Positions 25,683 to 34,721 of a DNA stretch of 64,000 bases are shown piece after piece (position 1 is the first letter of the stretch; each line of letters opens with the position of its first letter). A model generated the notes under the pieces. The model ran no database searches. It saw only the letters and a list, made by a program, of their open reading frames with translations, and had not been told where the DNA came from. Origin of the DNA: Streptomyces sp. NBC_00154 (GTDB taxonomy: Bacteria; Actinomycetota; Actinomycetes; Streptomycetales; Streptomycetaceae); contig NZ_JAPEMI010000004.1 in assembly GCF_026342835.1 (NCBI RefSeq), forward strand, positions 92,471 to 156,470, given 5' to 3'. Both the position numbers and the translations under genes were made by a program.

Positions 25683-26283
25683 GTGTTTCGTGATTCCGTC
25701 AGCGTTACTTGATCTTGTGTGGCAGGGTCTCTTGGTGTGGAGATCTCCCTGGAACAGGCCGCCGAGTTGCGGGAGTTGTTGAACAGCCGGGACGTTCCTG
25801 CGGACATCGCTACGCGGGGCCGGATCGTGCTGTGGTCGAGCGAGGGGCGCCGGCGCAAGGACATTGCCGAGCTGCTCGGGGTGTCACTGCCGACCGTGGA
25901 CCGCTGGAAGACCCGCTATGCCGAGCACGGACTGGCCGGGCTGGAAGGGGAGCGTCCCGGTGGCGCACGGGAACAGGTACCGGCGCGGGTGCGGTCCCGG
26001 GTGATCGCGCTGACGCGCATGACGCCGCCGGACGGCACGGGGCTTTCGCACTGGTCCACACGGGAGTTGGCGAAGTACCTGGAGCGAACCGAGAACATCA
26101 CCGTGTCCTGGCACTACATCGCGCGCGTCTGGCGCGAGGAAAGCCTGAAGCCGCACCGGTCCGGCACCTTCAAGATTTCCAAAGATCCCGCGTTCGCGGA
26201 GAAGGTGGCTGGCGTGATCGGCCTGTATCTGGCCCCGCCGGGCGGCGCGGTAGTCCTCTCGATCGACGAGTCGGGTCGGACCG
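25683..26283 (+). pseudogene. IS630-family transposase, C-terminally truncated by ISAs1
   Basis: The element end begins GTGTTTCGTGATTCC after TA (25681-25682). The gene starts GTG at 25719 and encodes the N-terminal helix-turn-helix (RRRKDIAELLGVSLPTVDRW), the linker with SHWSTRELAKYLERT and the first catalytic Asp (VVLSIDE). It stops matching right there, where ISAs1 copy 2 begins at 26284. The other two catalytic residues and the right element end are absent. Confidence 0.85.
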
Positions 26284-27745
26284 CAGGGCCCCGGCGTTTG
26301 CCCGGATCGTCTCGGCCTGGGGTGATTGATCTCGGCGGTGGGCCCCGGAAGCAGGTGAACACGGCACCTGTGGATCATGTAGTTCTCTACGCTGCAAGAT
26401 CCACGAAGGTGCCGTGTTCGTTCCTCCATCATCCCCTGTCGCTGCCCCCGTGCCTCATACGCCCTGCCTGGAAGCCCTCGGCGAGGGTGTCGCCAAGGAC
26501 CAAGTCCGCAGCCTGGTCGCTGAGTTCGAGTCGGTCACCGATCCGAGAGGGGCTTGCGGAGTGCGGTACCGGCTCTCCTCGCTGCTGGCCCTGGTGGTCT
26601 GCGCGATGACACCCGCCGGCCACGACTCGATCACCGCGGCGGCGGAGTGGTGCCGGCGTGCGACGCCGGAGGAACTGGCCGCCTTCGGCCTGCCCTACCA
26701 CCCACTCCTTGGCCGCTACCGGGTGCCGAGTGAGAAGACCCTGCGCAGCGTCCTGGGGAGGCTCGATCCCGGTGAGATCGGCGCGGCCGGTTACGAATAC
26801 CTTCGGCCCCTGCTGTCCGCACAGCCCCACCGGCCTAAGCCGGTGATGCCCGACGGCGGCACCGAGCGCGAACAGCGCCGGGCCCACCGGGCGGCCGCCC
26901 GTGCCGAGCCGGTACGGCTGAGGCGGCGGGCGATCGCGGTGGACGGCAAGTGCCTGCGTGGCGCGAGACGCCCGGACGGCAGCCGGGTCTTCGTCCTGTC
27001 CGCCGTCCGTCACGGCGACGGTGTCACTCTCGCCTCCCGCGAGATCGGCGCGAAGACCAACGAAATCCCCGAGTTCGCACCACTCCTCGACCAGATCGAC
27101 GACACGGATCTCGCGGGGGTGGTCGTTCCCGCCGATGCCCTCCACGCCCAACGCGACCACGCCACCTACCTGCGCGAACGCGGCGCTCACTACCTGCTGA
27201 CCATCAAGAACAACCAGCGCGGCCAGGCCCGTCAACTCCACGCCCTGCCCTGGAAGGAGATCCCCGTGATCCACCGCGACGACGCCCGGGGCCACGGCCG
27301 TCACGAGCAGCGGCTCGTGCAGGTCGTCACCGTCGAGGGCCTGCTCTTCCCGCACGCGGCCCAGGTCCTGCGCATCCAGCGCCGTCGCCGTCTCTACGGG
27401 GCGAAGAAATGGTCCAGCGAGACCGTCTACGCCATCACCGACCTGCCCGCCGAGGAAGCGAACGCAGCCGAGATCGCGTCCTGGGCTCGCGGGCACTGGA
27501 CCGTGGAAAACACCGTCCACTGGTGTCGAGATGTCACCTTCAACGAGGACAAGTCCCAAGTCAGGACCCACTACGCGCCCGCCGTACTCGCTGCCCTCCG
27601 CGACCTGATCCGCAGCGCGCTCAAGCTCGCCGGCTACGTCAACACCGCCGCCGGACGACGAGCTCACACCGAACGCCCCCGCGTCCTCGCCCTCTACCGC
27701 ATCACATGATCAAACCGGACGATCCAGGCACTCGCCGGGGCCCTG
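26284..27745 (+). mobile_element. ISAs1-family element, copy 2
   Basis: A 1,462-bp element in the opposite orientation to copy 1, with the same ends. The left flank is an IS630 gene and the right flank the 5'-truncated gene of a secreted protein. The flanking bases (GGTCGGACCG and CCTACGGCCG) show no direct duplication. Confidence 0.9.
26414..27709 (+). CDS. ISAs1-family transposase, copy 2
   Basis: A 431-residue protein identical in sequence to copy 1, with the same active-site blocks (AVDGKCLRGAR, VVPADALHAQRD, WTVENTVHWCRDV). Together the two copies form an inverted pair ~6 kb apart, able to invert the segment between them by homologous recombination. The GTG start is at 26414. Confidence 0.92.
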   Translation: MFVPPSSPVAAPVPHTPCLEALGEGVAKDQVRSLVAEFESVTDPRGACGVRYRLSSLLALVVCAMTPAGHDSITAAAEWCRRATPEELAAFGLPYHPLLGRYRVPSEKTLRSVLGRLDPGEIGAAGYEYLRPLLSAQPHRPKPVMPDGGTEREQRRAHRAAARAEPVRLRRRAIAVDGKCLRGARRPDGSRVFVLSAVRHGDGVTLASREIGAKTNEIPEFAPLLDQIDDTDLAGVVVPADALHAQRDHATYLRERGAHYLLTIKNNQRGQARQLHALPWKEIPVIHRDDARGHGRHEQRLVQVVTVEGLLFPHAAQVLRIQRRRRLYGAKKWSSETVYAITDLPAEEANAAEIASWARGHWTVENTVHWCRDVTFNEDKSQVRTHYAPAVLAALRDLIRSALKLAGYVNTAAGRRAHTERPRVLALYRIT

Positions 27746-28275
27746 CCTACGGCCGCCGCACTGCCGTCGGCCTGGCGCTCGGCGCCGTCCTTGCTGGCGG
27801 GCTCGCCTCGGCGCCGGCCGCCGAGGCCGCTCCAACCGGCTCCGTGTGCATGTTCAAGTTCCCCTACAGCATCGACGACAAGGCCTTGGCTGGACATGTC
27901 GCCTGGGCGTTCCAGACCGCCCCGGACCGGTGGATCTTCGGCTCGTACTCCACGAAGCCGTGGTCGAAGTCGAGCTGGACCGGGAGGGACATGGTGAACA
28001 ACTTCAAGAAGCAGGGGTACGACGGCTACCGCTGCAAGAAGACCCACCAGCGGCTCTCGTCGACCGCCACCACAACGTGGAAGAAGCTGCGCGGTACGGA
28101 GTACCGGCTGTGGACGAACAACTGTCTGACCGTCAGTCTCGCCGTCTTCCGCAGCTACAGCCGGGAGCTCCGGAGCCTGCCCACTCCGACAGCGGGGACC
28201 AACAAGCTCCCGCGCACGTACTACGACAAGACGCTCCCGAAGTACGGCTTCGGGGTGAACGTCCGGCTGAAGTAG
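27746..28275 (+). pseudogene. Secreted protein of unknown function, start removed by ISAs1
   Basis: From the ISAs1 border the frame reads as the inside of a signal peptide (GRRTAVGLALGAVLAGGLAS, then APAAEAA) followed by a ~145-residue mature part with four Cys (CMFKFPY, YRCKKTH, TNNCLTVS) and many Trp/Lys/Tyr. The N-terminal Met and ribosome site are missing, and the open frame continues only through a non-biological frame of the transposase. The mature protein ends YGFGVNVRLK. I do not recognise the family. Confidence 0.65.
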
Positions 28276-28545
28276 CCGTCGGGTGCCCGGCACGCGGACG
28301 GGGCGATTCCGTCCATCCGTGCTGCCGGGCCCACCGGGCACCGTCCGCTGTTGTGTGCGACATCCCATGAGTCCCCCACGAGCATCGTCGTCGAACAGAT
28401 CCTGCGCCAAGGCGCCGACCACGCCGGACACATCGGTTTCACATCCGGAATTGGACACCCGGACCCCCAGTTGGGCAGACTCCCGTCCCCGGCACGCCCA
28501 TAACCCGCGTGCACCGCATGGAGATTGACGGGGGATCACTCACCC

Positions 28546-30318
28546 ATGGACTGGCATAACGCGCCGCTGCCGCAGCGGATAGGCCCGTACCGGATCGTCG
28601 CCAGGCTCGGCCAGGGCGGTATGGGCCAGGTCTTCCTGGGCCGAAGCCCTGGAGGCATGAAGGTCGCCGTGAAGGTGGTTCGGCCGGAAATCGCGGAGGA
28701 CGACGAGTTTCGACGCCGCTTCGCCCGTGAGGCCCAGGCCGCCCGCCAGGTGAACAGCGCCTACACCGCCGCCGTGGTCGGCGCCGACGCCGAGACCGAC
28801 CCGCCGTGGCTGGCCACTGCCCATGTCCAAGGCGTCCCCCTGGACAAGGCCCTCCGTCACGGCCCCTGGCCCACCGACTCGGTACGAGCCCTGGGCGCGG
28901 GTCTGGTGGAGGCCCTGAGCGCGATCCACGAGGCGGGGGTCGTCCACCGCGACCTCAAGCCGTCGAACGTCATCCTGACGTCGAACGGCCCCCGCGTCAT
29001 CGACTTTGGAATATCCGCCGTCGTGGACGCCACACGCCTGACAGAGCACGGAAACTACCTGGGTACCCCCGGGTTCAGTTCGCCCGAGCAGGTCAAGGGC
29101 CAGGCAGTCGGTTCGGCCTCGGACGTTTTCTCTCTGGGCGTCCTCCTTGCCAGGACCGCCACTGGCCGGTACCCGTTCGGCGAGGCTGCCTCCGCCTCCG
29201 TCCTCCACTACCGCGTGCTGCACGAACCGCCCGAGATGGACGGTCTGCCGCGCGAACTACGCGCCGTCGTCGAGCCGTGTCTCGCCAAGGATCCGGCCCT
29301 CAGGCCCGGTCTGGGTGAACTACTGCACCAGCTGATCGAGCCGGTCGACGACCTGGTCACCGTGCTGGGTACGTCGGCGTGGCTGCCGCCTGCTGTCGCC
29401 GCGATGACCGCCCTGCGCGAGGCCGAGGACACGGTCGGCCTGCGCCAGGCTGCCGCGGGCCAGGACACGGCGGCCGGGGACGCAGCAACCGCGCACCCCA
29501 CGGAGCCCGACAGCCCCGCCCGGCCGATCGCTGACCCCGCAGTCGCCTCCCCCTCCGATTCCGCCGTCGCATACGCCCCGACCCAGCCCGGCTCCCGCGC
29601 CGCACGCCGAATCGCGGACCGCACGGCTCAGCGCCGCGGCCGTCGCGTGGCCCCGCTGGTCACCGCCGCGGCCACCGCCCTCATCCTCGTGGTCACCGCA
29701 GGCTGGTTGTGGTCTCAGCACTTCGACGAGGCGACAGGAACCCCTCCGGTTGACGCCTCCAAGGCCTCCATCGCGGCCAAAACACCGACTCCCTCCTCCA
29801 TGTCTGGCCGGCCATCCAGTTCGCCCTCGACCACGGCAACCGCCGAAGCATCGGGCACCCACGGTTCCTCCACGACGCCGACCCCGCCCCCGAAGTCGTC
29901 GGCGACGACCAAGCCCCCGTCCGAGCCCGTCCTCGGCCTGGACTGGTGGTGTCGCGACACATATGCCGCCGACAACGTCGACGGCTACCTGGTGCTCCCC
30001 TGCATCGCCGACGACACCGGCAACAGCATCGCCTACAAGATCAAGGCGAAGTCCCCCACCGCGCAGACCCTAACCTTCTACTACTGGCTCGGCCGGAACC
30101 CGGAGGACGGGAGCCGAGATGACATCACCCTCAGTTCCGTACAGGAATGCACCCTGCACCTGGTGCCCAACGTGGTGCAGGAGTGCTCGGTCTACACGTC
30201 CCGGCCGACAACCGGCGAAGTCCATGCCGGGGTGTCCGATACCAAGGGCAGCCTGGACGGCGCCAACAGCAACGCCATGTACTTCGACGGCCAGCACCTG
30301 TCCTCGAACGCTGGCTGA
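28546..30318 (+). CDS. Membrane-anchored Ser/Thr protein kinase
   Basis: A 590-residue Hanks-type kinase. The cytosolic kinase domain (residues ~12-270) has the glycine loop LGQGGMGQVFLG, Lys in VAVKVV, HRDLKPSN, DFG in VIDFGIS and the activation segment GTPGFSSPEQ. A linker follows, then one membrane span near residue 375 (PLVTAAATALILVVTAGWLW), a Ser/Thr/Pro-rich stalk and an extracellular domain of ~120 residues (LGLDWWCRDTY to the end) with several Cys, probably a ligand sensor. PASTA repeats are absent. ATG 28546 follows GGGGGAT by 9 bases. Intact. Confidence 0.92.
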   Translation: MDWHNAPLPQRIGPYRIVARLGQGGMGQVFLGRSPGGMKVAVKVVRPEIAEDDEFRRRFAREAQAARQVNSAYTAAVVGADAETDPPWLATAHVQGVPLDKALRHGPWPTDSVRALGAGLVEALSAIHEAGVVHRDLKPSNVILTSNGPRVIDFGISAVVDATRLTEHGNYLGTPGFSSPEQVKGQAVGSASDVFSLGVLLARTATGRYPFGEAASASVLHYRVLHEPPEMDGLPRELRAVVEPCLAKDPALRPGLGELLHQLIEPVDDLVTVLGTSAWLPPAVAAMTALREAEDTVGLRQAAAGQDTAAGDAATAHPTEPDSPARPIADPAVASPSDSAVAYAPTQPGSRAARRIADRTAQRRGRRVAPLVTAAATALILVVTAGWLWSQHFDEATGTPPVDASKASIAAKTPTPSSMSGRPSSSPSTTATAEASGTHGSSTTPTPPPKSSATTKPPSEPVLGLDWWCRDTYAADNVDGYLVLPCIADDTGNSIAYKIKAKSPTAQTLTFYYWLGRNPEDGSRDDITLSSVQECTLHLVPNVVQECSVYTSRPTTGEVHAGVSDTKGSLDGANSNAMYFDGQHLSSNAG

Positions 30319-30352
30319 CTCGCCGTCCGCCGACGCCGGTAGTCGCCCGCGT

Positions 30353-31258
30353 TCAGGCGGCGGGCGGCTGGCTGGAGGGCGTGGCCTGGTCGGCGGGCTG
30401 GTCCAGCTGTTGCTGGCGGCGGCGCTGCTCGTTGCGGTGCTCTTCGACGCGATGGGTGAACAGCTTCAGCGCCTCGGCCTCCCTGGCCTCGCCGAACTCG
30501 CTGTAGGGGCCGATGCCGAGGGTGACGGCGTTGGCTTCCTGCTCGATGGCGTCGGCGGTCTGATGGAGGAAGTAGCTGCGCTCGCGGAACTTGTAGTAGC
30601 CGGTGAACATCGCGGCCACCGTGATGGCGAAGCTGATCCCGGTCAGGGTGACGCTCTGCCAGGTCAGCTCCTTGCCGGTGTCCAGGGCCGCGATCGTCGT
30701 CGTGGACGCTGAGCCGATCATGATGAGGGTCTGCAGGCTGTTGTGGATCCGCCGGTACTTGCGGCTGTCGTTCTGGTACTTCTCGATCGCAGTGGCGACT
30801 TCCTCGCGGTAGAGGCTGCGCTGGTCGTGCAGGTCCGGGCGTCGGTCGACCTTCTGCTGCCACAGCGACTCCTGCGCGGCGGCGAGCTGCGCCTCGAGGC
30901 GCTGGAGGGTGGGCAGGTTCCGCCCGGCGAAGTGGACGCCGACCAGCGCCAGCAGGGACATCAGGAGCAGGCTTCCGCAGATCAGGTCGCCCAGGACGAA
31001 CCGCGCCGGGTCGCCCGTGGTGAGCCAGGCGGTGCCCGTGCCGATGACGGCGGTGAGTAAGGACAGCCAGCTGACGGCCGCTCCGGCGCGCCAGATGCGG
31101 TCCAGCCGCCGGCGCCGGGCGAGTTTCTCCTGGGCGTCGATGACGAGGTTGGTGGTCACCACGTAGATCCGTTCGTCGGCGTCTCGCTGGCGGGCGAGGA
31201 CCAGTTCGTTCGCGTCCCCGATCCGGCGGGGCGCGTCGTCGTCGAAGTCGCGTGCCAC
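30353..31258 (-). CDS. SLATT/DUF4231-type membrane protein
   Basis: A 301-residue protein with two hydrophobic spans near residues 62-110 (SWLSLLTAVIGTGTAWL and LICGSLLLMSLLALVGVHF), a helical cytosolic segment, a further hydrophobic stretch (ISFAITVAAMFTGYY) and the motif YKFRERSYFLHQTADAIEQE, then GIGPYSE. This pattern fits the SLATT/DUF4231 group, proposed from comparative genomics to be pore-forming effectors of nucleotide-controlled defence systems; that role is not proven here. It lies 4 bases downstream of, and co-directional with, the gene at 31263-31823, so the two form an operon. It converges on the kinase gene. Confidence 0.75.
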   Translation of the reverse strand: MARDFDDDAPRRIGDANELVLARQRDADERIYVVTTNLVIDAQEKLARRRRLDRIWRAGAAVSWLSLLTAVIGTGTAWLTTGDPARFVLGDLICGSLLLMSLLALVGVHFAGRNLPTLQRLEAQLAAAQESLWQQKVDRRPDLHDQRSLYREEVATAIEKYQNDSRKYRRIHNSLQTLIMIGSASTTTIAALDTGKELTWQSVTLTGISFAITVAAMFTGYYKFRERSYFLHQTADAIEQEANAVTLGIGPYSEFGEAREAEALKLFTHRVEEHRNEQRRRQQQLDQPADQATPSSQPPAA

Positions 31259-31262
31259 GGGC

Positions 31263-31823
31263 TCAGCGGGCGAACGCTTCGGTCAGGCTGATGCGGTAGC
31301 CGTCCTCTTCCATCAGCACGACGGTGACGCCGAACGGGTCGGGGTGGTCCAGCTCGATCGGGGTGAAGGAGAAGTTCACCGCGGCCTGGATCGGCGGCAC
31401 CAGCTCGCCGCCGGGCTGCGGCGCGGGGGCCGGCCTCCAGTCCGGGGCGACCGATGCCCAGCCCTCGGAGCTGCGGGACAGGAGCTGCTCGCTGTAGGGG
31501 AACTGGTGCAGGACGTGCCCGTCGCGGGTGGCGAGCACCATGTTGAGGCACGGGGCCGGGCCGACGATGGGCAGTTCGCAGGCGGTGGCGACGTCGTGGG
31601 TCTCCCAGGCGAGGACGACCTCGTCCGCGCCGGCCGCCGCGGCGATGTTCGCGAGTTCGGCGATCCCGGCGAGCGCGTCCTGGCCGACCTTGAGCGGGCG
31701 GACCCAGATCAGCCCGACCAGCTCGCCGCGCACCAGCGGCATCATCAGCGGGCGCGGCACGACCCCCTCGCCCAGCGAGGCGGTGTACGTCTCCTTCGCG
31801 ACGCCGACCAGTCCGTTCCACAT
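31263..31823 (-). CDS. Hypothetical protein, partner of the SLATT protein
   Basis: A 186-residue protein I do not recognise. It is mixed alpha/beta in appearance: MWNGLVGVAKETYTASLGEG, then IWVRPLKVGQDALAGIAELA, LAWETHDVATACELPIVGPA and a C-terminal FTPIELDHPDPFGVTVVLME. It has no signal peptide or membrane span. ATG 31823 or GTG 31835 is the start. Its operonic link to the SLATT gene suggests it could be a sensor or enzyme for that membrane protein. About 285 bases without a gene separate it from the divergent kinase gene. Confidence 0.65.
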   Translation of the reverse strand: MWNGLVGVAKETYTASLGEGVVPRPLMMPLVRGELVGLIWVRPLKVGQDALAGIAELANIAAAAGADEVVLAWETHDVATACELPIVGPAPCLNMVLATRDGHVLHQFPYSEQLLSRSSEGWASVAPDWRPAPAPQPGGELVPPIQAAVNFSFTPIELDHPDPFGVTVVLMEEDGYRISLTEAFAR

Positions 31824-32120
31824 CCGCGCTTCCACGGGAGCCCCCTGCCGTCTGCCGATCCGATCACCGCACCCTGCCACGAGGGCTGAGGCCGTGTCAG
31901 CGGGATGATCAGCCAGCCCGGCGACGGGATTCGGGAAGGGCGCCGTACCCGTGGGCTGCCGGAAGACGCGAGGCCGGGTGGCCCGGGGTACTACTGGGAG
32001 CCGGGTTTGGCGCATGTCCGGGGCGCCGCGGATACGCTGGCCCCCCGCCTCGTTCTCCTGTTGTGGCAGGTTCCTCCGGCGTAGCGTGACGGGTACACGC
32101 CTGGTACACCGTGCGTCACA

Positions 32121-33300
32121 GTGAGCGCCGAAGGGGGAGTTGTGCAGGCAGGAGCCGTGTTGGACGGCCGCTACCGGCTGATCGAGCCCATCGGCGCGGG
32201 CGGGTTCGGGCAGGTCTGGGTCGCGCACGATCCCAAGGTCGACCGGTTGGTGGCGGTCAAGGTCCCCAGCGAGGACGGCAGCGCGGACAATGACCGGCAG
32301 GTAGCCCGGTTCGCCCGCGAGGCCGCGGTCGCCGGCGGCCTGTCCCACCCGCACATCGTCACCGTGCACGACTTCGGCTCCGCGAGGCACGACGGATGAC
32401 TGTATGCCTACCTGGTGATGGAGCTACTCCGCGGAGAGCCTCTCAGCGTGGTGCTGGAAGGCGGGCGGCTGCCCCTGCCCGAGGTCGTGCGCACGGCAGG
32501 CTGTATCGCCGACGCCCTGGGCACCGCACACGAGGCGGGCCTGACCCACCGGGACATCAAGCCGTCCAACATCATCGTCCGTTCCGGCGGCAGAGCGCCG
32601 GTCGTCGATTTCGGCATCAGCAAAAGCAGCGATGAACGGCACGACATCACCACCACCGGCGTCCTGATCGGCACCCCGGCCTACATGGCACCCGAGTGCT
32701 TCAGCGGCACCTACGACCACCGCTCCGATCTGTATTCGCTCGGATGCATGCTCTACGAGATGATCACCGGGCAACCGCCCTTCACCGGGACTGCCTGGCA
32801 CCTGATCAACCAGCACTTCAACGAACAGCCGGCCTCCCCTGCTCCAACTGCGGTCTGCCATCCCGCCGGAACTGGAGAAGCTCGTCACGCGGCTCCTGGC
32901 CAAGAACCCCGGCGACCGCCCGGCCGACGCCTTCGAGGTCATGCTCGCCCTCCGAGAAATCGACCGGCGGTACTTCGACGAGGACTCGCCCAGCCGCGGG
33001 CTGGACAGATACGTCAGAGCCGCCGTGAGCCCCTGGATCGCAGCCCACGGCGCGGTCAAAGGGCTTCGTCTCATCGACCGGAAGCCCTGCCCGGCCTGCA
33101 CCTCCAGGCTTGGTACGCACGGCGCGGAGGGCTGCGACTGCCAGGGAACCGGCGAGGTCTTCGAAGAGACAACCCACCGGATTCGGTTTCCCCCAGGAGT
33201 TCGAGCCGGGCAGCGACTGCGCCTGAGAGGTCTGGGCTGGCCCGGCAGGAACGGTGGGGAGGCGGGGGACCTCTTCGTCGTCGTGCGGATCGAGGTGTAG
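32121..33300 (+). pseudogene. Ser/Thr kinase with DnaJ-like C-terminal tail, disrupted
   Basis: The kinase part reads EPIGAGGFGQVWVAHD, VAVKVP, LTHRDIKPSN, VVDFGIS, GTPAYMAPECF and LYSLGCMLYEM in order. An in-frame TGA stands at 32397-32399 (GSARHDG*LYAYLVMEL) and a one-base frameshift near 32833 moves the rest to another frame (LEKLVTRLLAKNPGDRPADA). The C-terminal 80 residues contain KPCPACTSRLG, GCDCQGTGEVFEETTH and FPPGVRAGQRLRLRGLGWPG, then GDLFVVVRIEV, a DnaJ zinc-finger half plus substrate-binding strand. Kinase plus DnaJ tail in one chain is unusual. The two lesions mean either a decayed gene or sequence errors. GTG 32121 or 32142 starts it. Confidence 0.75.
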
Positions 33301-33429
33301 CCGCAGCCGCTGCGGTATTCGGCCAGGCCCAGATGGCTTTGTGCCATTCACCGGCAAGCCGCCTCCAACATCGTTAAGGCGCCGCTACATAAGAAGGCTG
33401 GGGCGGTGTCCTGCCGTCTGCGTGGGGTG

Positions 33430-33669
33430 ATGGCCTGTCGATGGGGGAGGTCGGGAGGGTTGCTGACCATCAACGTGACGGTGCTGCTCGCAGTCTTCGT
33501 CGTCTGGCGGCTGCGGCGGCGTACGGAGGCCCGTAGCCGTTTCGACGAGAAGCTGACTGTCGTCATCGTCCTGGCGCTGGGCGTCCTGCTCGCACCCACC
33601 CCGGCGGGCCACGGGATCCTGAACATCCTGGGGCAGTTGGCGAGCGGCGTCACCCAGGCCGGCCGATGA
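33430..33669 (+). CDS. Small two-span membrane protein
   Basis: A 79-residue protein with spans at residues ~10-28 (LLTINVTVLLAVFVVWRLRR) and ~43-60 (LTVVIVLALGVLLAPTPAG), separated by a basic loop (RRRTEARSRFDEK). The start may be ATG 33430 or 33406. No family is recognised. It lies between the broken kinase and the Mrr-type gene on the same strand and could be their membrane partner. Confidence 0.55.
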   Translation: MACRWGRSGGLLTINVTVLLAVFVVWRLRRRTEARSRFDEKLTVVIVLALGVLLAPTPAGHGILNILGQLASGVTQAGR

Positions 33670-33745
33670 GCCCGCGCACACGCAAGGGCCGGACGGCACC
33701 CGTCGGCGCCCACTGCGGATCAAGGGTCTGTGGAGCGGGGGACTG

Positions 33746-34434
33746 ATGGCGGCACGTCGACGGCGCCGACGCTTGAAGAAGCGGACGCGCAGGCAACTGC
33801 AGGGCTGGGGTGCGGTGGCGGCGGTGGCCGCCGCGGTGTGGGTGGCCCGGCACTGGTCGGTGGTGTGGCCCGTCCTGGTGGCCGTGCTCGCCGCGGCCGT
33901 GGTGGGCGGGGCCGGATGGGCGCTGCTGCGATCGCACCGTCTCGCGGTCGGCCAAGACCGCGCGTGGCGAGCTCAGGAGGAAGCCAGGGCGCGGGAGTTG
34001 TCGATGGCCGAGGTCGACGCGTTGTCGTGGCAGGAGTTCGAGACGTACGTCGCCGAGCTGTGTCGACGGACGGCTGCACGAAGGTCGTCGTCAGCGGCAA
34101 GAGCGGCGACCTGGGCGCGGACGTCGTCGGCTACCTGGCCGACGGCCGCAAACTGGTCGTCCAGTGCAAAAAGTATGCGCCGCACCGGAGCGTGTCCTCG
34201 CAGGACATGCAGAAGTTCGTCGGCACCGCCCGTCTCGAACACGGCGCGGATGTCGCCTTGTTCGTCACCACCTGCCGTACGTTCACGACGGCCGCGCTGG
34301 GCCTGGCGCTGCGCCAGGACATCGTGGCCCTGCACCGCGACCTGCTGGGCTCCTGGGTCAAGGGTGCTCATCTGGAAACGTTGATCCCGTTGAACGGAAG
34401 CGGCGGCGGCACCAGGCGGCGCCCCTCTGCCTGA
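33746..34434 (+). pseudogene. Membrane-anchored Mrr-type restriction endonuclease, frameshifted
   Basis: The N-terminal part has a basic start, two hydrophobic spans (WGAVAAVAAAVWVARHW; PVLVAVLAAAVVGGAGWALL) and LSWQEFETYVAELCRR, the usual entry to an Mrr_cat domain. A one-base frameshift near 34062 moves the rest to the frame that reads KVVVSGKSGDLGADVVGY, LADGRKLVVQCKKYAP (catalytic D and QxK pattern), DMQKFVGTARLEHGADVALF and ending TRRRPSA. Corrected, it would be a membrane-tethered nuclease that cuts modified or foreign DNA. As read, no single protein covers both halves. Confidence 0.75.
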
Positions 34435-34475
34435 CCCGGATATGGCCACTGACAGGCCAGGGGTCCCGGGACTGG

Positions 34476-34721
34476 TCAGCGCACGCGTCCGAGGTGGATG
34501 ACACTGACGCGGATCTGCTGGTCGCTGATCTCGTACATCACGCGGTAGGCGCCGATGTGGATGCGCAGCAGGTCGGTGCTGCCGAACGCGCCGTCGGGGC
34601 GGGGGTTGTCGGCGAGGCGGTCGACGGCGGTGAACACCTGCCGGACCCCGTCGGGGTCGTCCTTGGCGAGCCGCTCCGCCTGGGCGAGGGCCTCGGGCTC
34701 CCAGATGACCTCGTAGCTCAC
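34476..34721 (-). CDS. RelE/ParE-family toxin
   Basis: An 81-residue toxin of the RelE/ParE superfamily: YEVIWEPEALAQAERLAKDD at the N-terminus, TDLLRIHIGAYRVMYEISDQ in the middle and VSVIHLGRVR at the end. RelE members cleave mRNA on the ribosome; ParE members poison gyrase. The RVMYEI and HLGRR-type end favour RelE. It overlaps the stop of the antitoxin gene by four bases (ATGA), so the pair is co-translated. Confidence 0.88.
   Translation of the reverse strand: MSYEVIWEPEALAQAERLAKDDPDGVRQVFTAVDRLADNPRPDGAFGSTDLLRIHIGAYRVMYEISDQQIRVSVIHLGRVR

Noticed and set aside
20313..27745. A simple inversion between the two ISAs1 copies proved by swapped target duplications
   Set aside because: I compared the four flanks in both orientations; only a weak GGTCC coincidence appears, so the inversion stays a hypothesis.
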